Below are positions 1-5,512 of a stretch of 9,700 bases of DNA, in pieces. Source of the DNA: Bordetella parapertussis (lineage in GTDB: Bacteria; Pseudomonadota; Gammaproteobacteria; Burkholderiales; SG8-39); NCBI GenBank assembly GCA_945906975.1, contig CAMDRY010000083.1:1-9700 (forward strand). The letters are read 5' to 3'. Under the pieces are notes generated by a model, which worked only from the letters and a program-made list of their open reading frames with translations, had not been told where the DNA came from and made no database searches. Each line of letters starts with the position of its first letter. Within the stretch, counting starts at the first letter, position 1. The position numbers and the translations under genes were made by a program.

Positions 1-545
1 TGCTTGTGCCCTTCGGTGGAGGTGCGCACCAGGCAAAAAATCATGTCGGCGTGCTGCGCCAGCGTTGTCCAGGTTTTCTGGCCGTTGACGACGTACTCAT
101 CGCCCTGCAGTTCTGCGCGCGTCTTGAGGCTGGCCAGATCGGAACCGGAGCCCGGCTCGGAGTAACCCTGGCACCACCAGTCGGTGTTTTCGCGGATGCG
201 CGTGAGGTAATGCTCTTTTTGCCAGGGGCTGCCAAAGGCCATGATCACAGGCGCGACCATGTTGAGGCAAAAGGGGATCAGGCGCGGCGCACCGGCCGCT
301 GCGGCTTCCTCATCAAAGATATGCACTTGCACGGCTGTCCAGGCGCAACCGCCGAACTCCTTCGGCCAGTGTCCGCACAACCAGCCCTTTTGCGCGAGGA
401 TGTCCTGCCAGCGCATCTGGTCTTGCTTGGTGAGATGGCGGTGGTCGAGCACCTTGTGCGCGATGTCCGCGGGCACGCTGGCGCGCACGAAGCTGCGCAC
501 TTCGTCGCGAAATGCCAGCTCGCCGGGGGTAAAGTTCAAGTCCAT
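1..545 (-). CDS. Acyl-CoA dehydrogenase, N-terminal part (gene runs off the window)
   Basis: Reading the minus strand from an ATG at 543-545 gives 181 codons open to the window edge, so the C-terminal half is missing. The enzyme would oxidise an acyl-CoA to the 2,3-enoyl-CoA using FAD and pass electrons to ETF. Residues 1-120 look like the helical N-terminal domain, starting MDLNFTPGELAFRDEVR. Residues 127-161 carry the family's middle-domain signature: GYSEPGSGSDLASL at 127-140, then NGQKTWTT at 154-161. The segments HWPKEFGG (59-66), FDEEAAAAGAP (77-87) and WWCQGYSEPG recall the large subunit of pimeloyl-CoA dehydrogenase (PimC-like), which acts on dicarboxylyl-CoA; that subfamily is from memory and the substrate is inferred. 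The gene is divergent from the quinone oxidoreductase at 701. No strong ribosome site is visible before the ATG. The family assignment is secure. Confidence 0.93.
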   Translation of the reverse strand, partial: MDLNFTPGELAFRDEVRSFVRASVPADIAHKVLDHRHLTKQDQMRWQDILAQKGWLCGHWPKEFGGCAWTAVQVHIFDEEAAAAGAPRLIPFCLNMVAPVIMAFGSPWQKEHYLTRIRENTDWWCQGYSEPGSGSDLASLKTRAELQGDEYVVNGQKTWTTLAQHADMIFCLVRTSTEGHK

Positions 546-564
546 ATCTGCCGTGGTTTGTCGT

Positions 565-593
565 CGTGGTTGGTGGTCGTGGTTGGTGGTTGG
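565..593. repeat. 13-bp tandem repeat, GGTTGG-rich, in a divergent intergenic region
   Basis: The unit CGTGGTTGGTGGT occurs twice back to back at 565-577 and 578-590, followed by a partial TGGTG. The plus strand therefore has closely spaced GG pairs, including GGTTGGTGGTTGG at 581-593. It lies between the acyl-CoA dehydrogenase start (545) and the oxidoreductase start (701). Whether it has a regulatory role is unknown. Confidence 0.8.
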
Positions 594-658
594 TGCGCTG
601 GCCGCAGCGCCCGCCCCGAAAGATGGTAGCGGCTGCCCGATGGCCGGGCAAGCTGCGC

Positions 659-664
659 TATGAT
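659..664 (+). promoter_or_regulatory. Possible -10 element upstream of the quinone oxidoreductase
   Basis: TATGAT at 659-664 matches five of six bases of the sigma-70 -10 consensus and lies 36 bases before the GTG start at 701. No convincing -35 hexamer is found 16-18 bases upstream, so this is only a candidate. Confidence 0.2.
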
Positions 665-700
665 CACCGCCGCATATTAGACGCAAATTCAGGAGCGCAT

Positions 701-1675
701 GTGAAAGCAGTTTTGTGCAAACAGTATGGGCCGCCCGCGTCGCTGGTGGTGGAGAGCGTCCCCTCGCCGCAACCGGGCAAGGGCCAGGTCGTGGTGAGCG
801 TGCGCGCCTGCGGCGTGAACTTCCCCGACACCTTGATCATCGCGGGAAAATACCAGTACAAACCGGACCTGCCTTTCTCGCCCGGCAGCGAAATGGCCGG
901 CCTGGTAAAGCAGGTGGGCGAGGGCGTGAGCGGCGTCAAGCCCGGCGACGCGGTGTCGGCCGGAACGCTCTGGGGCGCCTACGCCGAGGAAGTCGTGGTC
1001 AACGCCGACCGCCTCGCGCCGCTGCCCGAGGGCATGGACTTCAATGTCGCCGCCGGTATCACGGTGACTTACGGCACGACTTATTACGCGCTGAAAGACC
1101 GCGCGCATCTGAAGCCGGGCGAGACCCTGCTGGTGCTGGGCGCCGCGGGCGGCGTCGGGCTCGCGGCGGTGGAACTGGGCAAATTGATGGGCGCCCGGGT
1201 CATTGCCGCCGCCTCGACCGACGACAAGCTCGCCACCTGCAAACGTTTTGGCGCGGATGCCTTGATCAATTACAGCAAGGACGACCTGCGCGAGGCCATC
1301 AAGACCCTCACCGGCGGCAAGGGCGTGGATGTGGTCTATGACCCGGTGGGCGGCCACTACAGCGAAGCGGCGGTGCGCGGCATAGCCTGGGGCGGGCGTT
1401 ATCTTGTGGTCGGATTCGCTGCCGGCGAAATCCCGCGCATTGCGCTCAACCTGACGCTGCTCAAGGGCTGCGCCATCGTCGGCGTGTTCTGGGGCGAGTT
1501 TGCCAAGCGCGAGCCACAGGCGCATCGCACCAACATGACTGAAATCTACGGCTGGGTCATCGCCGGCAAGCTCAAGCCGCTGGTCTCGGCGACCTACCCG
1601 CTCGCCCGCGCCGCCGATGCGCTGGCCGACCTGCTGGCGCGCAAGGTGCAGGGCAAGGCGATACTGGTGGTGTGA
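701..1675 (+). CDS. NADPH:quinone oxidoreductase-like zinc-free medium-chain dehydrogenase
   Basis: The protein has 324 residues, typical for zeta-crystallin/QOR-type enzymes, which reduce quinones or enoyl/enone substrates with NADPH in the cytoplasm. The start is the GTG at 701: AGGAG at 691-695 sits five bases upstream and translation begins VKAVLCKQYGPP, the normal family start. The frame is open for 45 more codons upstream to 566, but that stretch is Arg/Trp-rich and unlike the family. The N-terminal GroES-like domain includes the CGVNFPD motif at 38-44. The Rossmann domain has LGAAGGVGLAAVELGK at 146-161, with the nucleotide-binding AAGGVG at 148-153, and YDPVGG at 213-218. The cysteine and histidine ligands of zinc alcohol dehydrogenases are not evident. 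Divergence from an acyl-CoA dehydrogenase suggests a role in acyl-CoA or enone metabolism; the exact substrate is unknown. Confidence 0.92.
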   Translation: MKAVLCKQYGPPASLVVESVPSPQPGKGQVVVSVRACGVNFPDTLIIAGKYQYKPDLPFSPGSEMAGLVKQVGEGVSGVKPGDAVSAGTLWGAYAEEVVVNADRLAPLPEGMDFNVAAGITVTYGTTYYALKDRAHLKPGETLLVLGAAGGVGLAAVELGKLMGARVIAAASTDDKLATCKRFGADALINYSKDDLREAIKTLTGGKGVDVVYDPVGGHYSEAAVRGIAWGGRYLVVGFAAGEIPRIALNLTLLKGCAIVGVFWGEFAKREPQAHRTNMTEIYGWVIAGKLKPLVSATYPLARAADALADLLARKVQGKAILVV

Positions 1676-1744
1676 GCCGGCACGCGCCACCCGGCTCGGG
1701 GCTTGCCGGCACAACGCGGAAATAATTGGCAGCGCCAACACTTT

Positions 1745-1773
1745 GTTACAGCTCTTACAATTTTCGGTGTAGT
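1745..1773 (+). promoter_or_regulatory. Candidate promoter of the twin-repeat exported protein
   Basis: GTTACA (1745-1750) and TGTAGT (1768-1773) are separated by exactly 17 bases, each matching four of six bases of the sigma-70 consensus. The -35 overlaps a short direct repeat, TTACA at 1746-1750 and again at 1755-1759. A start near 1780 would give a leader of about 60 bases. Confidence 0.3.
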
Positions 1774-1780
1774 TTCCGGC

Positions 1781-1821
1781 CGCGGCGCCGCGTTAAATAA
1801 GCGCATGGGGATATCCCATGC
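1781..1821 (+). promoter_or_regulatory. Two palindromes in the probable 5' leader of the gene at 1843
   Basis: CGCGGCGCCGCG at 1781-1792 is a perfect 12-base palindrome. A second inverted repeat, GCATGGG (1803-1809) and CCCATGC (1815-1821) around a 5-base loop, ends nine bases before the GAGGAG ribosome site at 1831-1836. In RNA the second element would form a hairpin just upstream of the ribosome site; it could also be an operator. The structure is seen directly, the role is inferred. Confidence 0.45.
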
Positions 1822-1842
1822 CTATACAACGAGGAGCCAAAA

Positions 1843-2664
1843 ATGAACGCTGCAAAAAACGCAATTGCCATCGCCCTGGGCACGCTGGGTACACTGAGTC
1901 TCGGCGCCGTCTACTCCACCGCGGCGCTCGCCCAAAGCACGCCGCAATTCATCGAGCGTGACATCCACCAGCAGCAACGCATCGAGCAAGGCCTGCGCTC
2001 GGGCCGGTTGACGGTGCAGGAGGCGGCCGGACTGGAGCGCGAAACCGCGCGCATCGACCGGTTGCAGGCGCGCGCGCTGTCCGACGGCAGGCTCAGCCCG
2101 GAGGAAGCGGCGCGCATCAACCGCGCCCAGGATCGCCTGAGTCAGGACATCCGCCGCGAGACACACGATGCCCAGACCGGCAACCCCAATTCGCCCTCCT
2201 CGCAGCGCATGCAGGCGGACGTGCAACGCAACATCAACCAGGACAGACGCATCGCACAGGGCTTGCACTCGGGCCAACTGAGCAATCGCGAAGTGTCGCA
2301 ACTGCAGCGCAGCCAGGCGCAAATCCATCGTAGCGAGGCGCGCGCCGGCGCAGACGGTCATATTGGCCGCAACGAGCAACAGGGCATCCGGCAAGCCGAG
2401 AACAGCGGCAGCCGCGGCATCTATCGTGAAACTCACGATACGCAGCAGCGCGCTGACACGCGTCACACGCATCACACCTGGCAGCAGGCCGGCAACAGCC
2501 AGGCAAACCAGTACGGCGGCACGCGCAACAGCCAGAACGACGGACAACAGAGGGGCTGGTCGCATGACAACGGCCAGCACAAGGGCTGGACACAGGGCGG
2601 TGGCCAGAGCAGCGCCGTGCACACCGCTTGGTCCCGCGGCACAGGCAATACACATCGCCGCTAG
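1843..2664 (+). CDS. Exported protein with two 72-residue repeats, function unknown
   Basis: This 273-residue protein starts at an ATG seven bases after a clear GAGGAG ribosome site. A Sec signal peptide covers about residues 1-30, with likely cleavage after AALA. The mature part holds two repeats that align without gaps 90 residues apart, 40-111 and 130-201, with 32 of 72 positions identical by hand count. Each runs RI.QGL.SG.L, then ARA..DG (76-82 and 166-172), and ends RETHD.Q. The DG segment faintly resembles an EF-hand loop but lacks the regular acidic ligands. The tail from about 202 is rich in His, Gln, Gly, Asn and Trp, with related motifs GQQRGW (234-239) and GQHKGW (244-249). It is probably a periplasmic or secreted protein. 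I recall similar unnamed Burkholderiales proteins but know no function. It converges on the MliC-like gene. Confidence 0.85.
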   Translation: MNAAKNAIAIALGTLGTLSLGAVYSTAALAQSTPQFIERDIHQQQRIEQGLRSGRLTVQEAAGLERETARIDRLQARALSDGRLSPEEAARINRAQDRLSQDIRRETHDAQTGNPNSPSSQRMQADVQRNINQDRRIAQGLHSGQLSNREVSQLQRSQAQIHRSEARAGADGHIGRNEQQGIRQAENSGSRGIYRETHDTQQRADTRHTHHTWQQAGNSQANQYGGTRNSQNDGQQRGWSHDNGQHKGWTQGGGQSSAVHTAWSRGTGNTHRR

Positions 2665-2694
2665 GATCCATCATCGCCAGCCGCTGTTGGCAGC

Positions 2695-2727
2695 AATAAA
2701 AACGCCCGCAATGCGGGCGTTTTTATT
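2695..2727. terminator. Bidirectional rho-independent terminator between convergent genes
   Basis: AATAAAAACGCCCGC (2695-2709) and its exact complement (2713-2727) form a 15-bp stem around the loop AAT. The GC core is flanked by A and T runs on both sides, so it can end transcription from either direction: the repeat-protein gene from the left and the MliC-like gene from the right. A GGCAGC direct repeat flanks it at 2689-2694 and 2728-2733. Confidence 0.95.
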
Positions 2728-2760
2728 GGCAGCCTGAAAAATTCAAATTCAGACGCAAGC

Positions 2761-3177
2761 TCAGGCCGGCGGCGCTGCGGCCTTGCAGTTGGCGTGGGTC
2801 ACTGTTGCGCCGTCCGAGAGCGTGGCTTCGTTGCCCTTGGTTTCCAACGTGCCGATACCGTTGCTATACCGCGCGCCCGCAGCGGCGGAGGCGGCGGCAA
2901 GTGCATTCAACCTGAACTCGCGCTCGGGCAGGATCACCCAGGCCGCCTTGCCCGTTTCCAGGTAGCGCACGTACAGGGTGCGACCGTTGTCGCACTGGTA
3001 GGCCGTCGCCCCCGGCGGCACGCGCGAACGCTCGCCGCTTTTTTCGCCAAAGGGCCAGACGTTGGGCAGACTGGGCATGCTGGGCAGGCTCGGCATACTG
3101 CCGCAGCCGCCCAGCAGCGCGATCAGCACAATGAGCGCCCCGCCAAGCAGGGTGGTCCTGAAGTAGCCGTGGTTCAT
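2761..3177 (-). CDS. MliC/PliC-type C-type lysozyme inhibitor lipoprotein
   Basis: The 138-residue product has a lipoprotein signal, hydrophobic segment 9-23 followed by the lipobox LLGGC with the lipidated Cys at 25, then a low-complexity linker with SMPSLP twice (28-39). From about residue 58 it matches the MliC domain: YQCDNG at 60-65, GARYS at 101-105 (the SGxxY-like motif), TKG at 113-115, and a late Cys at 131 that probably pairs with Cys62. Known family members are membrane-anchored inhibitors that protect peptidoglycan against c-type lysozyme. I chose the ATG at 3175-3177 because AGGAG lies ten bases upstream and the lipoprotein signal begins there; an in-frame ATG at 3211-3213 would add 12 residues but has no ribosome site. 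The gene converges on the exported repeat protein, with a strong terminator between. Confidence 0.85.
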   Translation of the reverse strand: MNHGYFRTTLLGGALIVLIALLGGCGSMPSLPSMPSLPNVWPFGEKSGERSRVPPGATAYQCDNGRTLYVRYLETGKAAWVILPEREFRLNALAAASAAAGARYSNGIGTLETKGNEATLSDGATVTHANCKAAAPPA

Positions 3178-3248
3178 GTCAAAAATTCTCCTGGGCCCTA
3201 CCAAAAATTTCAATTACGGATGCGCCTGATCCTCACGCAAACCACGAA

Positions 3249-3278
3249 CTGCAGCGCGCTGCAGGCGCGAACTGTCAA
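3249..3278 (-). promoter_or_regulatory. Perfect 16-bp palindrome next to a TTGACA box upstream of the MliC-like gene
   Basis: CTGCAGCGCGCTGCAG at 3249-3264 is identical to its reverse complement. On the minus strand a perfect -35 hexamer TTGACA (3278 to 3273) lies eight bases upstream, so the palindrome would occupy the spacer and -10 region, a position fit for a repressor site. No good -10 is present, so promoter function is uncertain. The palindrome is 71 bases upstream of the chosen start codon. Confidence 0.35.
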
Positions 3279-3314
3279 GATAAGGGCGCGCTGTCGCTGT
3301 TGCCATTCCGCCAG

Positions 3315-3353
3315 CACGCAAACACGCAAACACGCACGCTCTCAAGCTCTCAA
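3315..3353. repeat. Two adjoining 8-bp tandem repeats
   Basis: CACGCAAA occurs at 3315-3322 and 3323-3330 followed by a partial third copy CACGCACG; GCTCTCAA then occurs at 3338-3345 and 3346-3353. Both have the same 8-bp period. The tract lies in the non-coding stretch between the MliC-like gene (start 3177) and the dehydrogenase remnant (end 3376), in which I see no gene. Confidence 0.8.
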
Positions 3354-3375
3354 GCCCGATTATAAGCCCTGCCGC

Positions 3376-3570
3376 CTAGCGTCCTGCCGCGGCTATCATC
3401 GCCAGAAAATCGCGCGACATCCTCGCCGCGTCCGCTTGGGCGCCGGTAAGCAGGCGGCAGCCGGCGCGTTTGGCCTCCGCCAGCGCTTGCGCCATCGCCG
3501 CGCCAAGGCCGCGCAAAGCGCCGGTGACCAGCGCTACCTGGCCTGACAGCGAGAACAGGGGGTGGGACAT
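3376..3570 (-). pseudogene. Short-chain dehydrogenase head, truncated remnant
   Basis: The open frame has only 64 codons. Residues 1-33 match the start of a classical SDR, with GQVALVTGALRGLGAA at 10-25 holding the TGxxxGxG cofactor motif, close to gluconate 5-dehydrogenase-type enzymes. A working SDR has about 250 residues, with an NAG motif, a Ser-Tyr-Lys active site and a C-terminal G-rich end, all absent here. From residue 34 the sequence (KRAGCRLLTGAQADAARM, then SRDFLAMIAAAGR) is not SDR-like. Its layout resembles the C-terminal tail of AroE-family proteins (GCR, x, TG, then Gln or Met and an aromatic), so a deletion may have joined an SDR head to an AroE-paralogue tail; that is speculative. 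It follows aroE by 58 bp on the same strand. A short functional peptide is unlikely. Confidence 0.65.
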
Positions 3571-3628
3571 GACGGCGAATCCGGGTTCTGCAAGACGATG
3601 GGCAAACCTTGGGGGGCTGGATCAAGCG

Positions 3629-4480
3629 CTACAGCGTGGCCTCAACGACACGCCGCAATGCGGGCGTGATCTCGGGCATGACGCCGAACCAGGCATTGAA
3701 CGCGGGCCGCGCCTGGTTAAGCAGCATGCCCAGACCGTTGACGGTGGGGTTGCCGCGTTCGCGCGCCGCCGCGAGCAAAGGCGTTTCAAGCGGCACATAG
3801 ACGACATCGGAAACGAGGCTTTGTCGCGGCAATCTTTCCAGGGAAAGTTCCAGCGGCGGCTGCCCGACCATGCCCTGGCTGGTGGTGTTCACCAGCAACG
3901 CCGCATCGGCCAGCGCGTCGTTGCGTTGCTCCCATGCAATCGCCCTGACCGGGGCGCCGAATTCCCGCGCCAGTTCCTCGGCACGCGCCGGCGTGCGATT
4001 GAGCAGGCGGATCTCGCGCGCGCCGCGGTCGGCAAGGCCGGCGATGACAGCCCGCGCCGCCCCGCCGGCACCCAGCACTGTCGCCGGTCCGGCGTCAGCG
4101 CGCCAGTCGGGCTTGGCGTCGAGAAGGCTCTGGATGTAACCAAAGCCGTCGTTGTTAAAACCGCTGAGCGCGCCCTCAGGCCCGACGACGATGGTGTTGA
4201 TGGCGCCGATGCGACGCGCGACCGGGTCGACATGGTCAAGCATCTGCATCGCGGCGATCTTGTGCGGAACCGTGACATTGCAGCCGGCAAAGCCCAGCGC
4301 CGCGAGTCCGGGAAGGGCCTGCGCCAGGCGCGCCGGGTCAACCGGCAGCAGAACGTATGCGCCATTGAGGCCGTAGTGCTTGATCCAGTAATTGTGCAAC
4401 ACCGGCGAGCGCGAATGCGCCACCGGCCAGCCCATCACACCGGCAAGGATAAATTTCTTCGCGTCAGCCATGTCAGGCAT
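3629..4480 (-). CDS. aroE: AroE-family shikimate dehydrogenase (possibly a catabolic paralogue)
   Basis: The 283-residue protein has the normal AroE length and motif order. The enzyme interconverts 3-dehydroshikimate and shikimate with NADP(H) in the cytoplasm. Visible are the substrate-binding SRS (23-25), NVTVPHK with the catalytic Lys74, INTIV (94-98), the acid Asp111 in FNNDGFG, the Rossmann loop LGAGGAA (136-142), NRTPAR (161-166) for the NADP phosphate, NTTSQGM (198-204), DVVYVPLETPLL (225-236), and GLGMLLNQARPAF with Gln256. The middle residue of the usual NTD motif is Asn instead of Thr. The start is uncertain: ATG at 4478-4480 and ATG at 4469-4471 (residue 4) both have weak ribosome sites. 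Its flanks are an SDR head and a solute-binding-protein tail, which suggests a catabolic copy acting on a shikimate- or quinate-like compound. The gene itself looks intact. Confidence 0.88.
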   Translation of the reverse strand: MPDMADAKKFILAGVMGWPVAHSRSPVLHNYWIKHYGLNGAYVLLPVDPARLAQALPGLAALGFAGCNVTVPHKIAAMQMLDHVDPVARRIGAINTIVVGPEGALSGFNNDGFGYIQSLLDAKPDWRADAGPATVLGAGGAARAVIAGLADRGAREIRLLNRTPARAEELAREFGAPVRAIAWEQRNDALADAALLVNTTSQGMVGQPPLELSLERLPRQSLVSDVVYVPLETPLLAAARERGNPTVNGLGMLLNQARPAFNAWFGVMPEITPALRRVVEATL

Positions 4481-4495
4481 ATCCGTGGTTCGCGC

Positions 4496-4524
4496 CGGTC
4501 ATGGCCAATCGGGCGCCATGACCG
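4496..4524. promoter_or_regulatory. Perfect 10-bp inverted repeat just upstream of aroE
   Basis: CGGTCATGGC (4496-4505) and GCCATGACCG (4515-4524) are exact complements around a nine-base spacer. The element lies 16-44 bases upstream of the aroE start on the minus strand. It could be the operator of a dimeric regulator or an RNA hairpin in the leader. No T run follows, so it is not a rho-independent terminator for the remnant upstream. Confidence 0.45.
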
Positions 4525-4589
4525 TGCAGGGAAATATAAAGACGGCCCGCCTGTGGAGAACAGGCCGGGGGCCGCGGCTTGAACGATGC

Positions 4590-4865
4590 TTACTTTGTCG
4601 CCGGCGGCAGGGTTTCGGTCACCACCTGTTTGCCGTTGACCACCTTGCTCAGAAAACGCTCACGATCGATATCGCCGTTCTGCTCAACACTCACCTCGAG
4701 CATGATTCCCGGGTATTGCTTGGCGGACAGCTTGGCGCCGACCGGATAGCCATTGCCTATTCTATGCGTTGACCGGAGTGCGCGCCAGCCAGCCGCCGCG
4801 TTGTCGCGGCCGGGCAAACCGGCCGAACCAGGCCTGAAAACATGCGCGAAAACGTCCCCGACCAC
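4590..4865 (-). pseudogene. ABC solute-binding protein tail, probable gene remnant
   Basis: The frame encodes 91 residues from a GTG at 4863-4865. Residues 38-91 (about 4590-4754) have the look of the C-terminal end of a periplasmic binding protein of the branched-chain amino acid/amide type: GYPVGAKLSAKQYPG, then DIDRERFLSKVVNGKQVV and the ending TETLPPATK. The first 37 residues are Arg/Ala-rich, lack a signal peptide and resemble nothing I know, so they are probably not original coding sequence. A full binding protein has about 370-400 residues, so about 85 percent is missing. A purine-rich stretch precedes the GTG, so expression of a short product cannot be excluded. It lies upstream of aroE on the same strand, as expected for the transporter gene of a former catabolic operon. 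Family call moderate. Confidence 0.5.
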
Positions 4866-4909
4866 GCTTTACCCTTCACCCTCCGACCTTCCCCCCCAAC
4901 CATCACGCT

Positions 4910-5494
4910 TCAACAATCGGCCTGTCCGGGCGCGGGGCGGGGCGTCGCGACAAAACCGAAGCGGGTCGCCACCTCTGCGGCAACGGCAGCTCCCAGGCTT
5001 ATGCAGTCAGATCCAATGACAAGCTGCAGTCCGCTGCCGCGCTCGATCGCCGCTTCCCCCGGGCTGCCGCCGGCGGCATCGCGCATCAGCGCAAGCGCCT
5101 CGGCCAGGTCACGGTCATCGAGCGAACCCGCACCAAGGTCGGTCTGCAGCAGCAGGCCGCCGGCGTCATCCAGCCAGGCGGCGCGCAAGGCCTGCGCGAC
5201 AAGGCCGCTGTGCGCCAGCAAACGCTTGCCGCCACCGTCGATGCGGTAGACCAGGGGCATGTGATGCAAATTGACGAAGACGCGTTGGGGCCCGTTCTGG
5301 AAAAACCAGCGACCGTCGTCGTCATGCTGGTAGTTGCGCCCGATGAACGCGCACAAGGCGGCGTTGCCGATGCGCTCAAAGCCGCCCCCCGGGCACTTCA
5401 CCAGCCAGTTGCCGCGACGGTCGAGCGCCAGCCAGCCGAAGACGTCAGGGACATCCGGCCAGCGCACCATGCTGCGAATGACAATTTCATCCAT
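4910..5494 (-). CDS. Conserved betaproteobacterial protein of unknown function
   Basis: The 194-residue protein has no signal peptide or membrane segment, so it is probably cytoplasmic. It resembles a family conserved in Burkholderiales that I recall under a DUF number (DUF2944 or DUF2946; number uncertain). Visible conserved-looking segments are RWPDVP (11-16), FGWLALDRRGNW (19-30), FIGRNY (50-55) and FFQNGPQRVFV (64-74). The C-terminal half is more variable and is Ala/Gly/Leu-rich. The start is ATG 5492-5494, preceded by a weak GGGG; it begins 18 bp after the stop of the TIGR02444-like gene, so the two are likely co-transcribed. No catalytic motif can be named and no function is proposed. 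Confidence 0.8.
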   Translation of the reverse strand: MDEIVIRSMVRWPDVPDVFGWLALDRRGNWLVKCPGGGFERIGNAALCAFIGRNYQHDDDGRWFFQNGPQRVFVNLHHMPLVYRIDGGGKRLLAHSGLVAQALRAAWLDDAGGLLLQTDLGAGSLDDRDLAEALALMRDAAGGSPGEAAIERGSGLQLVIGSDCISLGAAVAAEVATRFGFVATPRPAPGQADC

Positions 5495-5512
5495 ACAACC
5501 CCAGTGCCGGAC

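Noticed and set aside
566..700. 45-codon N-terminal extension of the quinone oxidoreductase
   Set aside because: The extension is Arg/Trp-rich, lies over the GGTTGG repeat and is unlike the family; the GTG at 701 has a well-placed AGGAG and gives the usual family start.
1674..1710. Terminator after the quinone oxidoreductase
   Set aside because: GAGCCGG/CCGGCTC (1674-1680, 1691-1697) and GCCGGCA/TGCCGGC (1676-1682, 1704-1710) are real inverted repeats but compete with each other and no T run follows.
689..1741. 350-codon open frame antisense to the quinone oxidoreductase
   Set aside because: It mirrors the real gene in a GC-rich genome, is rich in His, Arg and Ala, and shows no domain.
1822..2655. 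277-codon open frame antisense to the repeat protein
   Set aside because: The plus-strand gene has a ribosome site, signal peptide and internal repeats; the antisense product is Ala/Leu/Val-rich with no motif.
3178..3213. Earlier start for the MliC-like lipoprotein
   Set aside because: It has no ribosome site and would put 12 extra residues before a normal lipoprotein signal.
3470..4582. 370-codon plus-strand frame opposite aroE
   Set aside because: The minus-strand frame carries every AroE motif; the plus-strand product is Arg-rich and featureless.
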